From: Methanospirillum hungatei JF-1
GTDB taxonomy: Archaea; Halobacteriota; Methanomicrobia; Methanomicrobiales; Methanospirillaceae
Reading direction: 5' to 3'
DNA length: 64,000 bases
Assembly: GCF_000013445.1 (NCBI RefSeq)
Contig: NC_007796.1
Span: 842,936-906,935, forward strand
Positions 55,634-64,000 of the stretch are shown one piece after another; position 1 is the first letter of the stretch, and each line of letters opens with the position of its first letter. The position numbers and the translations under genes are program-made. The notes beneath the pieces were generated by a model, which had not been told where the DNA came from, did no database searches, and saw nothing but the letters and a program-made list of their open reading frames with translations.

Positions 55634-56374
55634 ATGACAACTATTACTATAGATGCTGCAGGAATTCACTATACTCCGCTCAATAAACAGATCAGGCAGG
55701 CTGTCCGCGACGGAGTCTCTGAAATAATTTTAAAAAATGTCATGGGACAGCGTTTTATCGGAGATGGGCTTATCGGCAATGTAAAAATTACCATTCATGG
55801 AGTACCCGGAGGCGATCTTGGGATGTTCATGAAAGGGCCCACTATTGAGGTATTCGGGAATGCAGATCACGCACCTGGAAATACCATGGATGAAGGTACA
55901 ATTATCATTCACGGTGCCAGTGGTGATGCAACCGCTCATAGCATGAGGGGAGGGAAAGTCTTCATCCGGGATGATATCGGCTACCGTGGCGGAATTCACA
56001 TGAAACAATATCAGGATAAACGTCCGGTCCTGATTATTGGAGGGACTGCCAAGGCATTCTTAGGAGAATATATGGCTGGCGGACTTGTTATCATGTTCCG
56101 GATGCAGGATGAAGAACCATATGCAGAGATGGGGCTCGCAAGCGGTATTCATGGTGGTGAAATTTTCATAAGAGGGTCAGTTGAAGAATGGACATTGGGT
56201 ATCGGAAGTAGTGCGAGACCGGCAACATCAGAGGATATTGATAGAATAAAATCATTCATCTTTGAATTCTCTCAATATTATGGCAATGACCCTGCGAAAT
56301 TGATGAACAGCTCCTATACCCGGATAGCACCCGTGAGTGCCCGGCCATTTGCCGGTAAATATACCTGGGAGTGA
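55634..56374 (+). CDS. Glutamate synthase GXGXG (structural) domain
   Basis: This 246-residue right-handed beta-helix protein has repeated glycine patterns (IHGVPGGDLGMFMKGPT, IIHGASGDATAHSMRGGK, GEYMAGGLVIMF). In GltB this domain holds the other parts together and shapes the ammonia tunnel. It follows the FMN gene by one base. Confidence 0.95.
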   Translation: MTTITIDAAGIHYTPLNKQIRQAVRDGVSEIILKNVMGQRFIGDGLIGNVKITIHGVPGGDLGMFMKGPTIEVFGNADHAPGNTMDEGTIIIHGASGDATAHSMRGGKVFIRDDIGYRGGIHMKQYQDKRPVLIIGGTAKAFLGEYMAGGLVIMFRMQDEEPYAEMGLASGIHGGEIFIRGSVEEWTLGIGSSARPATSEDIDRIKSFIFEFSQYYGNDPAKLMNSSYTRIAPVSARPFAGKYTWE

Positions 56375-56378
56375 GGAC

Positions 56379-57392
56379 ATGACAAAGAAAAAAACCTACA
56401 CTGCATTACAGGAAGAAGTCTGGGATGCGGGTATATGCAGCGGATGTGGGGCATGTGTTGCGGTATGTCCTGCTGATGCTCTCTATGTTCCTGATGATCC
56501 TGGTATTGTCCGCCCTATCTCATCCGGATATTGTAAACAGGAGACTGATCAGGTACCATGTGGAGCGTGCTATGAAGTATGCCCCCGGACAAAGCCAGAA
56601 AATGGAGAACTGCTCGGTAATTATCTCTCCTGTATAGGTGCGCGTGCAACTACTGAAATTTCAAATAAACAAAGTGGAGGAGCAGTCACTGCGATACTTG
56701 CAGACGCATTCTCGAAAGGTCTCATCGATGGGGTTATTACTGTTACAGAGGATCGCTGGACTCATAAACCGATATCAGTTCTGGTTACCAGTGCCGGGGA
56801 GATGCTTGAACATGCAGGGAGCCGATATAACTGGAGTGTTCCAGTATTAAAGGCATTAAAAACAGCGGTCGTCACCAAAAAGTTAACCCGGATTGCCATC
56901 ATCGGCACCCCCTGTGTCATGCAGGCTGCCCGTCTCATGAAAGACTCTTCTCATGACTTGGTAAGGCCCTTCGGAAAAGCAATCAGACTGATGGTCGGTC
57001 TGTTCTGCACGGAGAGTTTCAATTATTATCCCTTAATGGAAGAGATACTAAAAAAGAACCACAATATACAACAGTATGAAATTGTTCGAATGGACATAAA
57101 GGGGAAGCTCGAGCTGACCCTGTCAGATGGAAATACTGAAAACATTCCACTGAAAGAGATAGAATCTGCAATAAGGGAAGGATGTAAATCCTGTAAGGAT
57201 TTTACTGCTCTAGATGCTGATATTTCCGCAGGCAGTGTTGGAACACCGGAGGGATGGACAACACTTCTCATCCGAACCGGAGTTGGCGATCAGTTTGTAA
57301 AAAGTGCGGTGCATTCAGGAATGCTTGAAGTTATGCAGGAAACTGATATCACTGCTGTTACAAGACTTGCTGAAAAGAAAATTTCTCATTAA
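56379..57392 (+). CDS. FrhB/FpoF-type F420-binding subunit of glutamate synthase
   Basis: This 337-residue protein has 4Fe-4S motifs (CSGCGACVAVCP and CGACYEVCP) followed by the FrhB-family FAD/F420 domain: NKQSGGAVTAILADA, IGTPCVMQAARLM, GLFCTESF and a cysteine pair in REGCKSCKDF with a DISAGSVGT motif. FrhB relatives oxidise F420H2. As the fourth gene of this operon it probably supplies electrons to the synthase in place of the NADPH-dependent GltD. ATG 56379 is chosen, five bases after the previous stop. F420-dependent glutamate synthase has been proposed for methanogens from such clusters. Confidence 0.88.
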   Translation: MTKKKTYTALQEEVWDAGICSGCGACVAVCPADALYVPDDPGIVRPISSGYCKQETDQVPCGACYEVCPRTKPENGELLGNYLSCIGARATTEISNKQSGGAVTAILADAFSKGLIDGVITVTEDRWTHKPISVLVTSAGEMLEHAGSRYNWSVPVLKALKTAVVTKKLTRIAIIGTPCVMQAARLMKDSSHDLVRPFGKAIRLMVGLFCTESFNYYPLMEEILKKNHNIQQYEIVRMDIKGKLELTLSDGNTENIPLKEIESAIREGCKSCKDFTALDADISAGSVGTPEGWTTLLIRTGVGDQFVKSAVHSGMLEVMQETDITAVTRLAEKKISH

Positions 57393-57461
57393 TTTTTAAC
57401 CTTTCTCCGGATACTATTTATCTCTCTATAGTGAATATAGAAGGAGATTATCTGATTTGCA

Positions 57462-58475
57462 ATGGATGATAACACTTCTGAAGACCTTCCCCCTCATAGT
57501 AGACTATCTGCAGGATGTAAACTCTGTTATGAGGGGGCAAAATTAGTTCTTTTCCTCACAGGATTATGTCATCGTGACTGCTGGTATTGTCCGCTTTCAC
57601 AGGAACGAAAAAACCGGGATGTCATCTATGCAAATGAACATCTTATTTCTTCTCCTGAAGAAATGATCCGGGTAGCACAACGGATGTCAGCTCTTGGAAC
57701 CGGCATAACCGGAGGGGAACCATTCTTTTTCCCGGACCGACTGATAGAGTATGCCAAAGCACTGAAAAAAGAGTTTGGTCCTGAACATCATATTCATCTC
57801 TATACCGGGATGGCTCCGGATAAGGATATCATTCGTTCTATTACCGGGCTTGTTGATGAAATCCGGTTCCACCCTCCTGGTGATCTATGGGCCAATCTGA
57901 AAGAAACACCCTTTCATCAGAGCATCCGGTTTGCAAAAGATGCCGGGCTGGATGTTGGTATTGAAGTTCCCTCGCTTCCCAATATTGATGATCTGAAAGA
58001 ATATCTTCAATGCATAGATTTTCTCAACATCAATGAATTGGAATGGGGAGATTTCAACGCTGATGAGATGCGAAGCAGAGGGTATCTCCTCAGGGGAGAT
58101 ATTTCCAATGCAGTTCAGGGTGGATGGGAAAGTGCGAAAAATATGGCTGATCTTCCAAAAGTTCACTGGTGTTCATCAGATTTTAAGGATCGGGTCCAGC
58201 TGAGGATGCGGCTTAGAAGAATTGCAGCCAATACTGCCAGAGAATTTGATGAGATCACCGATGACGGTACAATCATTTACGGAGTCTGGGAATGTGACGG
58301 GAAGCATGTATCTATACCCGGTGATCTGGATGATGATCTGTTCGAACGATTTGAAGATCGGATCGAAACCGGCTGGTGGATATTGGAAGAGATAGCGGAT
58401 AAGATAACAGGTTCAGCTTATTTTGTTGAACGGTATCCTGATGGCGGCATTATTATTGAGGTGACACCGGTATGA
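57462..58475 (+). CDS. Radical SAM protein, COG2108 type
   Basis: This 337-residue protein has the CX3CX2C cluster motif at C36, C40 and C43 (GLCHRDCWYCPLS), an extra CKLC pair before it (C19, C22), and ITGGEPFFFP as the SAM-binding motif. It is archaeal-type and related to pyruvate formate-lyase activators. The reaction is unknown. Its stop overlaps the uppS-like start by four bases (ATGA), so the two genes are co-translated. Confidence 0.88.
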   Translation: MDDNTSEDLPPHSRLSAGCKLCYEGAKLVLFLTGLCHRDCWYCPLSQERKNRDVIYANEHLISSPEEMIRVAQRMSALGTGITGGEPFFFPDRLIEYAKALKKEFGPEHHIHLYTGMAPDKDIIRSITGLVDEIRFHPPGDLWANLKETPFHQSIRFAKDAGLDVGIEVPSLPNIDDLKEYLQCIDFLNINELEWGDFNADEMRSRGYLLRGDISNAVQGGWESAKNMADLPKVHWCSSDFKDRVQLRMRLRRIAANTAREFDEITDDGTIIYGVWECDGKHVSIPGDLDDDLFERFEDRIETGWWILEEIADKITGSAYFVERYPDGGIIIEVTPV

Positions 58476-59248
58476 TTCGCAGATGTATCGAGCATATCTA
58501 TGAATACCTTATTTCAAGACAGTGCATGCATATCCCCCGGCATATTGCAATAATTCAGGATGGGAATCGCAGGTATGCAAAAAAACGAGGAATTGCCACA
58601 TCTTCAGGACATCGCGCAGGGGCTGATCGGACCGAAGAGGTTCTGGAATGGGCACAGGAACTGGGAATACGGCATATAACCCTGTATACTTTCTCTACAG
58701 AAAATTTTACTCGATCCGATGAAGAGGTTCAGAATCTGTTCGCACTGTTCAAAGAGAAATTAAGTCGTATCAGTATCGACGAGCGCGTCCATAAATATGG
58801 TATCAGAATCCAGATGATCGGGGATAAAGATATGCTTCCTGATGACCTCCGGGGTGCTGTTGAGCAGGCTGAAGCGGCGACAGCACACTATGATAATTTT
58901 TATCTGAACATGGCTCTGGCATACGGTGGACGAAATGAGATGCTCCGGACAACTGCCAAAATACTGGATGATGTCAGAAAAAAGAAGATAAAAAGAGAAG
59001 ACATCACTCCAGAACTCTTTGAAGAAAATCTCTACGGAAACAGTGTATCACTCCCGCCGGTGGATCTAATCATAAGGACAGGTAATGAGTGCAGAACTTC
59101 AAACTTTCTTCCATGGCTTGCAAATGGCCATGAGTCCGCAGTATATTTCTGTGCTCCCTATTGGCCGATGTTTCGAAAACTTGACATGCTCCGTGCAATC
59201 AGGGTGTATTCAGAACGACAGGAAATGAAAAAAAGATCGGCGTGTTAG
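58472..59248 (+). CDS. uppS: cis-Prenyltransferase, catalytic subunit
   Basis: This 258-residue protein has the cis-prenyltransferase motifs: AIIQDGNRRYAKKRG with catalytic D30, TLYTFSTENFTRS, LAYGGRNEML and VDLIIRTGNECRTSNFL. It would build the long-chain polyprenyl diphosphate for glycan carrier lipids. The C-terminus (SERQEMKKRSAC) lacks the RxG motif that homomeric enzymes need for substrate binding. The convergent neighbour keeps that motif but lacks the aspartate, so the two probably form a heteromer. Confidence 0.93.
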   Translation: MIRRCIEHIYEYLISRQCMHIPRHIAIIQDGNRRYAKKRGIATSSGHRAGADRTEEVLEWAQELGIRHITLYTFSTENFTRSDEEVQNLFALFKEKLSRISIDERVHKYGIRIQMIGDKDMLPDDLRGAVEQAEAATAHYDNFYLNMALAYGGRNEMLRTTAKILDDVRKKKIKREDITPELFEENLYGNSVSLPPVDLIIRTGNECRTSNFLPWLANGHESAVYFCAPYWPMFRKLDMLRAIRVYSERQEMKKRSAC

Positions 59249-59250
59249 GA

Positions 59251-59877
59251 TCAGGCTCCAAATCTTCTGTTTCGTGACTGGTAATCCCTAAACGCGCGAA
59301 TCAGATCTATTTTTCTAATTTTTTCCCAGTTCAGGTCCAAAAAGAAGAGTTCCGAATAGACTGACTGCCAGATAAGAAAATCAACCAGATGCGCCCCTCC
59401 TGTTTTAATGACACAGTCAGGGGTGTGGGAAAATGTCAGGTATTTTTCAAGAACGTCAGTTGTGACATCTTCAGGTGCTACATTATTATCGGCCATAGAC
59501 TGTATTGCATCAGATATCTCCTCCCGACCGGATTTTCCAATAGCGATAGTAACGGAAATGCCTGTTCCGAATGTTTCAGATGTATCATCATAGTGGAGAT
59601 GAACGGTTGCGAGATCAGATAATTCGTAGATATATGAGAGATATTGTGGTTTTGTATACGGCCTCTGTGTGCTGATATGTATAATAATTTCAGAAATTCC
59701 GATATTTTGTGGATCTTTCCTTCGGACTTTTTCTGATATCTCCAGACACCAGGAAATAATGTGCCTTATGTGTTTTGGATCATTCTCCATTTCAGCATCT
59801 GATATCATAAAGCAGATAACCTGAGGAATACTATCAAGATTGCGAAGAAGGTGCCATTCATAAAATTGGTAGATCAT
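59251..59877 (-). CDS. cis-Prenyltransferase-like non-catalytic partner (NgBR-like)
   Basis: This 208-residue protein is related to UppS over its C-terminal two thirds (IGKSGREEISDAIQSMA, PDCVIKTGGAHLVDFLIWQS, SELFFLDLNWEKIRKIDLI, AFRDYQSRNRRFGA). It lacks the DGN catalytic segment: the N-terminus begins MIYQFYEWHLL. It keeps the C-terminal RFG (RxG) motif at 205-207. This is the division of motifs seen in the yeast/human Nus1/NgBR subunit and in the two-part enzyme of Methanosarcina mazei. It converges on uppS with two bases between stops. Confidence 0.85.
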   Translation of the reverse strand: MIYQFYEWHLLRNLDSIPQVICFMISDAEMENDPKHIRHIISWCLEISEKVRRKDPQNIGISEIIIHISTQRPYTKPQYLSYIYELSDLATVHLHYDDTSETFGTGISVTIAIGKSGREEISDAIQSMADNNVAPEDVTTDVLEKYLTFSHTPDCVIKTGGAHLVDFLIWQSVYSELFFLDLNWEKIRKIDLIRAFRDYQSRNRRFGA

Positions 59878-60110
59878 AGTATCCTCTCAAATTTGCAGGT
59901 CAAACGTATGCATTGTCCTCTGAAATTTAGAATTCTCTTATTATACTCGGTTATATTATGAGATTTGCACATATCCTTTCAGAATAACTGGCCCTATAAC
60001 TTCTTTATGATAACTATAAAAGGATTCGATATGATAATGGTAGAATGTGTACGAAAACCCGGGAGATATCATTGGGTTAATATGATAGCAAAACCATTTT
60101 TTAAACACTG
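59878..60110. other. Short intergenic region
   Basis: This 233-bp gap separates two divergent genes. It contains AT-rich promoter-like tracts (near 59940 and 60015). Nothing else is visible. Confidence 0.5.
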
Positions 60111-60815
60111 ATGTACAAGTATCTGACTGGCATCGATATAATAGATCAGAAGGGAGGCGTTAATCCAGGAACGAATATCCTGGTTCTGGCACCATCATTC
60201 AGTGATGGAGAGCTGGTTGCATCATTTCTGGCTATGCCCAGAAAGAAAGAGTACATGATTGTTCTTGCAACCGAAACCCAGTCTGAAGACCTCATTGATT
60301 TCTTTGCAGGAAACGGATTTGATACGAATTATATCGGTATAATTGATGCAATCACCCGGACTTCATTTACCGCCATAGAGGATACGCAAAAGATAAAGTA
60401 TGTGGGAAGTCCGAGCGATCTGACCGGTATGGACATTAAATTTTCTCAATTAACTGAAGAGATAATGAAAGGGGACTTTACAGATGATCCTGATCAATTA
60501 TTCCCAACCCCAATCCGGTATTGTATTCTCTCCCTGACATCTATGCTCATGTTTCGAAAAATTGATATTATCTATCAGTTCCTTCATGTAGTAACATCAA
60601 AACTTCGAAAGATAGGCTCTATAGGAGTATTCTTACTGAATAATGAGTCATTTGATCAAAAGACGGTGGCTATCGTAAAACAACTTATGAATATCGTTGT
60701 TGAAATTCAGAACAACGACGAGGGGAAGAAAATCCGGATCCAGGGAAGCATGGGCCTTTCCATGAACTGGAGTCATTTCTCAATAGAAAATGGAAATTTA
60801 CTCATTACGCCATAA
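60111..60815 (+). CDS. RecA/KaiC-like protein with a lost P-loop
   Basis: This 234-residue protein has the outline of archaeal KaiC/RAD55-like domains ([21 protein letters not shown], then a middle [16 protein letters not shown] strand and [20 protein letters not shown]). The Walker A position reads APSFSDGE with no GKT, so ATP binding is doubtful. It lies six bases before dphB and is likely co-transcribed. Function is unknown; a regulatory or scaffold role is possible. Confidence 0.6.
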   Translation: MYKYLTGIDIIDQKGGVNPGTNILVLAPSFSDGELVASFLAMPRKKEYMIVLATETQSEDLIDFFAGNGFDTNYIGIIDAITRTSFTAIEDTQKIKYVGSPSDLTGMDIKFSQLTEEIMKGDFTDDPDQLFPTPIRYCILSLTSMLMFRKIDIIYQFLHVVTSKLRKIGSIGVFLLNNESFDQKTVAIVKQLMNIVVEIQNNDEGKKIRIQGSMGLSMNWSHFSIENGNLLITP

Positions 60816-60820
60816 TTATC

Positions 60821-61579
60821 ATGCTAATTTTTGTCGGTCTTGGTCTTTATGACCTGGATGATATTTCATTAAAAGGATTACAGGCTATAAAAGAAGCAGA
60901 TGCTGTTTTCCTTGAAACATATACGTCTGTTCTCACTGGTACAACGATAGAACAGATGCGCGAGAAGTATGGCAAAGATCTCATTATTTTAAAACGACAA
61001 GATGTTGAGCAGAAACCCGAACCGATTCTGACCGCGGCTAAGAACGGAATAGCAGTATTTCTGACCGGTGGAGATCCTATGGTCTCAACCACCCATGCAG
61101 ATCTACGCATCAGGGCACATGAACAGGGTATCCCAACAAAGATAATTCATGGCTCTTCCATCGTAAGTGCGGTCTCCGGCCTTACCGGGCTGCAGAACTA
61201 CCGGTTTGGGAAGTCCTGCTCTATTCCATATCCAGCCCCCAAATGGTTTCCAAAAACTCCACTTGATACTATTCTTGCAAATCTGAAACAGAACCTGCAT
61301 ACTATTGTGTATCTGGATATACAGGAGAACCGATATATGTCGGTTCATGAAGGCATTGAACTTCTTGAAAAACTCATGGAGGGATCAACCGATTCAATTC
61401 CTTTATTTGTTGGGATAGCAAGAGCCGGATCAAACTCTCCGGTTGTTGCAGCAGGATCCAGTGAGAGACTAAAACTGGTTGATTTCGGTCCACCACTTCA
61501 CATTCTGGTAGTGCCAGCAAGCTTACATGAGATAGAAGAAGAATATCTGAAGAACTTTGCCGGATATGATCCTCAGTAA
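60821..61579 (+). CDS. dphB: Diphthine synthase
   Basis: This 252-residue tetrapyrrole-methylase-fold protein has [55 protein letters not shown] and [15 protein letters not shown]. It methylates the modified histidine of elongation factor 2 on the way to diphthamide, as in all archaea and eukaryotes. Confidence 0.96.
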   Translation: MLIFVGLGLYDLDDISLKGLQAIKEADAVFLETYTSVLTGTTIEQMREKYGKDLIILKRQDVEQKPEPILTAAKNGIAVFLTGGDPMVSTTHADLRIRAHEQGIPTKIIHGSSIVSAVSGLTGLQNYRFGKSCSIPYPAPKWFPKTPLDTILANLKQNLHTIVYLDIQENRYMSVHEGIELLEKLMEGSTDSIPLFVGIARAGSNSPVVAAGSSERLKLVDFGPPLHILVVPASLHEIEEEYLKNFAGYDPQ

Positions 61580-61595
61580 TTATTATTTCATACTG

Positions 61596-62141
61596 ATGGA
61601 ATCAGCTAATAACATCACTCTTTTAAATTCAAGAGGATCTCCGTATCATGCTCTCGGAATCGAAATCTGCGAGATGATAACATCCTATCTTCAGGATTCG
61701 GTATATTTTCAAAAAAATGGCGATATCGTCAATCAGTATGCATCATTGGTATATGCACATGGATGGCTTTCAGCAGGGGTATTTTTGGGATTATATAATA
61801 TCTCTTTTGGGACACTTGATTTTTCAGACATTGAATTCCCTGATCACTATGATTCCCTTCATCTCTACGAAAAAACAGAGCGGTATCATTCAATGCTTGA
61901 AACTGCAATCAACTCCGTATCCTGCTTTCCGGGAAAAGGATCTCCTCTTACTCTGGCAGCAGATAAATCCCTGAATGAAGTCAAAAAATCGTTAAAAAGA
62001 GGTGAAGAATTGATGAAAGATGGAGAGACCATTCCTGCACTTGGATATCTCTGCTATGGATATGGCTGGCTCGATACCTCTGTCCGGGCCGGTCTTTTAC
62101 AGGTCCATCACAATTTTCATCTCTTCACAACAGAATTTTAA
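61596..62141 (+). CDS. Double DUF357-domain protein
   Basis: This protein has about 181 residues. Two copies of the archaeal DUF357 helical unit are seen: ICEMITSYLQDSVYFQKNGD and YASLVYAHGWLSAGVFLGL, then LKRGEELMKDGETIPALGYL and YGYGWLDTSVRAGLLQV. Usual family members have one unit. The start is uncertain: ATG 61596 avoids overlap with dphB, while ATG 61566 or TTG 61557 would overlap it. Function is unknown. Confidence 0.75.
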   Translation: MESANNITLLNSRGSPYHALGIEICEMITSYLQDSVYFQKNGDIVNQYASLVYAHGWLSAGVFLGLYNISFGTLDFSDIEFPDHYDSLHLYEKTERYHSMLETAINSVSCFPGKGSPLTLAADKSLNEVKKSLKRGEELMKDGETIPALGYLCYGYGWLDTSVRAGLLQVHHNFHLFTTEF

Positions 62142-62431
62142 TGACGCCTGGATTGTAATTCATCCCATACCGACTGGAGCGTAACTCCTGATCTCTTCAG
62201 AGCAAGCATAAAATGAAATAAAAGATCCGCACCCTCTTCTGAAATCCTGTTTTTATCACCGTTTTTTACAGCAATGATAAATTCGGTGCACTCTTCTCCT
62301 ATCTTTTCAAGAGACTTGTCTATTCCCTTACTATGAGTGAGAATTTTTGAGGTATATGACTCTTCAGATGGGTGAGCAGCTCTTTCTTCAATTACCGCCC
62401 AGATCTCATCCATAATTTCAGCTTTTTTCAA
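62138..62431 (-). CDS. hisE: Phosphoribosyl-ATP pyrophosphohydrolase
   Basis: This 97-residue MazG-fold protein has the HisE pattern (SYTSKILTHSKGIDKSLEKIGEECTEFIIAVKNG and EEGADLLFHFMLALKRSGV) with the conserved acidic residues of EExxE and ADLLxH. It hydrolyses PR-ATP in step two of histidine synthesis. Its ATG overlaps the stop of the KH-domain gene; no other his genes are nearby. Confidence 0.93.
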   Translation of the reverse strand: MKKAEIMDEIWAVIEERAAHPSEESYTSKILTHSKGIDKSLEKIGEECTEFIIAVKNGDKNRISEEGADLLFHFMLALKRSGVTLQSVWDELQSRRH

Positions 62432-62889
62432 GCTGCACTCTCCTCTGGAAAAACCTCACCAATTTCATATCCATGAAACCTTCGAATGAGGATTCGTGCT
62501 TTTTCAATGGTACAGCCCCCTTTCCCAATCGCAATACCAACATCATTTTTATCTGAAACATAGATATTCATCTTCTTTGTCTGATCATCACAGGCAAATC
62601 TTATCACCTGGGCTGGTTTGAAAATGTTTGAGAGAAATTCTTGAAGATCTTCAGCATATTCCACCATCTCAACTTTTCTTCCGGTTACTCCCTGGAGACG
62701 CCTGATATTATCCCCCTTTTTCCCGATGGCATATCCCATGTCACCGGCTTTAATAACATAAATGATTCGATCAAATTTATCGTCGATTAAACAATCAAGT
62801 GCTGTTGATTTTGTGAGAATTCTAAGCTCTTCAATATATCTACGTTCTTTAAATCCAAGATTTCTTTCCATAGGTAATTCAGACTCCAT
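62428..62889 (-). CDS. NusA-like KH-domain protein
   Basis: This protein has 153 residues, or 147 from the second ATG (62871). Two KH domains have GxxG loops in YAIGKKGDNIRRL and IAIGKGGCTIEKARIL. Archaeal NusA consists of just these KH domains and binds RNA; it is often encoded near RNA polymerase or ribosomal genes, but not here. The short C-terminus (EIGEVFPEESAA) is acidic. Confidence 0.9.
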   Translation of the reverse strand: MESELPMERNLGFKERRYIEELRILTKSTALDCLIDDKFDRIIYVIKAGDMGYAIGKKGDNIRRLQGVTGRKVEMVEYAEDLQEFLSNIFKPAQVIRFACDDQTKKMNIYVSDKNDVGIAIGKGGCTIEKARILIRRFHGYEIGEVFPEESAA

Positions 62890-63131
62890 ATTCGCAATCT
62901 AATGATATCCGATGGTAATCCAGCAGAGAGGTGAGTATAAAGATGATACTTATAGCCTTCAGATAACACTGGGTATGAAAATTTATGAGCCATCTCTTTG
63001 ATAGAAAACCGTGGAAATATTACCGGTTTAATTAATTAAAGGTTATGGTATAAAAGATGTTGATATCCAGGGCTGGTAAGGGGAACATCTTGGATATGAA
63101 AGAAGACGCATAAAATCCTCTTGTTAACCGG

Positions 63132-63542
63132 TCAGCAGGTAGCAAGTATGCTCTGAGTATCTCCAAGAATTGATGGATATTTGATAGCACTGCTCATCGG
63201 AAGCCGGGCAACCGGAGCATATGAAGAACGACGGCATAAAAGCGATTTCAGGGAATCAAGAGAAACTGTATACCGGTTTCCATCCATCAGTTCAATATTT
63301 AAGGCCTTCCCTGAATATGAAAGATATGCAAGTCCGGCGGTTGTACTGACATATTGCTTCCAGTTTAATCGTAACTGGAAAGTCCGTGCAGAGATTTTAC
63401 CCCGGATTGCATGGTTTAAATCTTCAAGGACAATTCCGAATCGTTTGCCGTCGATGACCAGTTCTATGATCTCAGTTGGAAGACCTTCCTCATCAATGGT
63501 AACGGCTTTTGCTTTCTGCATATATCCTGCTTTTTCGAGCAT
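63132..63542 (-). CDS. Hypothetical protein, beta-rich
   Basis: This 136-residue protein has no signal or membrane segment. A predicted beta domain reads EIIELVIDGKRFGIVLEDLNHAIRG, then NWKQYVSTTAGLAYLSYSGK and LNIELMDGNRYTVSLDSL. The repeated short strands could form a small barrel. I recognise no family. ATG 63542 is preferred over the upstream GTG since GGTGAT lies eight bases before it. Confidence 0.6.
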   Translation of the reverse strand: MLEKAGYMQKAKAVTIDEEGLPTEIIELVIDGKRFGIVLEDLNHAIRGKISARTFQLRLNWKQYVSTTAGLAYLSYSGKALNIELMDGNRYTVSLDSLKSLLCRRSSYAPVARLPMSSAIKYPSILGDTQSILATC

Positions 63543-63728
63543 TTTTATTATCACCCAGTTGATAATAGAGGGTCAGCAGTACCCTATTTAAATCTTTAAA
63601 AAGCAGGGTGAAAGTGAAAATTAATTTATAATGATTATAGAATAAAATTTAAATTATCTTTCAAAAGCATTTTTAACCAAAATTAATAGAGGAAATTTTT
63701 TCCTTTCACTTTCGGAAATGAGACTTTT

Positions 63729-64000
63729 TTAGTGATTGATTCCCTGATGATCGATCGTTGGAAGATAAGATCTGGCAAGTTTTTCAAGTTCTTCAATCTC
63801 TAGTGGTTTGGGGATTACGAAATCTGTATTCGTCATTATTTCTTCGGCAAGGGATTGATATGTTGCAGAGAGTGATGAATCAGGTGCAAATTCAATAACT
63901 GTCTGGTTATTTAATTCAGCATACTGTACCAGGCCACTCCTCGGGATATAGGCGATTATCTTCGAACCGACTTCAGATGCAAATGCTCCCACCAGTTTCT
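63729..64000 (-). CDS. NifH-family iron protein, C-terminal part (runs off the edge)
   Basis: The visible 90 or so residues match the C-terminus of NifH/CfbC-type iron proteins: SKIIAYIPRSGLVQYAELNNQTVIEFAPDSS, then YQSLAEEIMTN and PKPLEIEELEKLARSYL. The frame is open to the window end; the GTG at 63992 is an internal valine. The P-loop and cluster cysteines lie outside. NifH (dinitrogenase reductase) and CfbC (coenzyme F430 synthesis) cannot be told apart from this part. Confidence 0.75.
   Translation of the reverse strand, partial: KLVGAFASEVGSKIIAYIPRSGLVQYAELNNQTVIEFAPDSSLSATYQSLAEEIMTNTDFVIPKPLEIEELEKLARSYLPTIDHQGINH

Noticed and set aside
63729-64000. Definite call of nitrogenase NifH
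   Set aside because: Only the C-terminus is visible. CfbC of coenzyme F430 synthesis is in the same family, and methanogens carry both.

Overview
The window looks like chromosome of a methanogenic archaeon of the Methanomicrobiales, most likely Methanospirillum or a close relative. This rests on the archaeal split glutamate synthase with an F420-binding FrhB-type subunit, diphthine synthase, DUF357, NusA-like KH and HisE genes, COG1361 surface proteins, AglJ-type glycosyltransferase, GGAGGTG-type ribosome binding sites and archaeal TATA boxes. The species is an inference.

Region 1 (1-20974) is a large CRISPR-Cas island. Array 1 (14 repeats in view, continuing off the left edge) is interrupted by an IS1-family element that landed inside a spacer. 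Its leader abuts cas2-cas1. A divergent pair follows: an Mre11/SbcD-like nuclease and a Rad50-like ATPase that carries membrane segments instead of a zinc hook (YhaO/YhaN type). Next comes a four-cysteine Cas4/AddB-like nuclease, then array 2 (37 intact repeats plus one decayed terminal repeat) with a leader nearly the same as that of array 1. Last is a type III-D-like effector operon read leftwards: cas6, cas10 (HD plus GGDD), a Cas7, a Csx10-like RAMP, two small proteins, a second Cas7 and a fused double Cas7. Both arrays are read on the minus strand.

Region 2 (21-30 kb) holds a DUF2225-like zinc protein, a small HTH protein, a 991-residue TPR protein and a decayed accessory patch: a YgiT-type zinc-finger gene with a 15-bp repeat expansion, a RelE-type toxin-antitoxin pair with an antitoxin remnant beside it, a HIT gene that has lost its middle, an IS110 remnant fused onto a broken gene, and a TMEM175-like membrane protein.

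Region 3 (30-42.7 kb) is cell-envelope export and stress: an ABC exporter with a COG1361 partner, a PadR-HAAS-toastrack operon with a perfect operator-like palindrome, a HepT/MntA toxin-antitoxin pair, and an RND exporter with its own COG1361 partner next to a divergent HTH-PAS regulator.

Region 4 (42.8-57.4 kb) is dominated by nitrogen assimilation: an ammonium transporter, glutamine synthetase, and a four-gene glutamate synthase operon whose last gene suggests F420H2 or ferredoxin as electron donor. Interspersed are a PEGA protein, superoxide reductase, a TPR protein, two more TMEM175-like genes, a MITE-like element, tRNA-Gly and an AglJ-like glycosyltransferase.

Region 5 (57.4-64 kb) holds a COG2108 radical SAM protein, two convergent cis-prenyltransferase homologues that look like the two halves of a heteromeric enzyme, diphthine synthase, a doubled DUF357 protein, HisE, a KH-domain NusA relative and, at the right edge, the C-terminus of a NifH-family iron protein.
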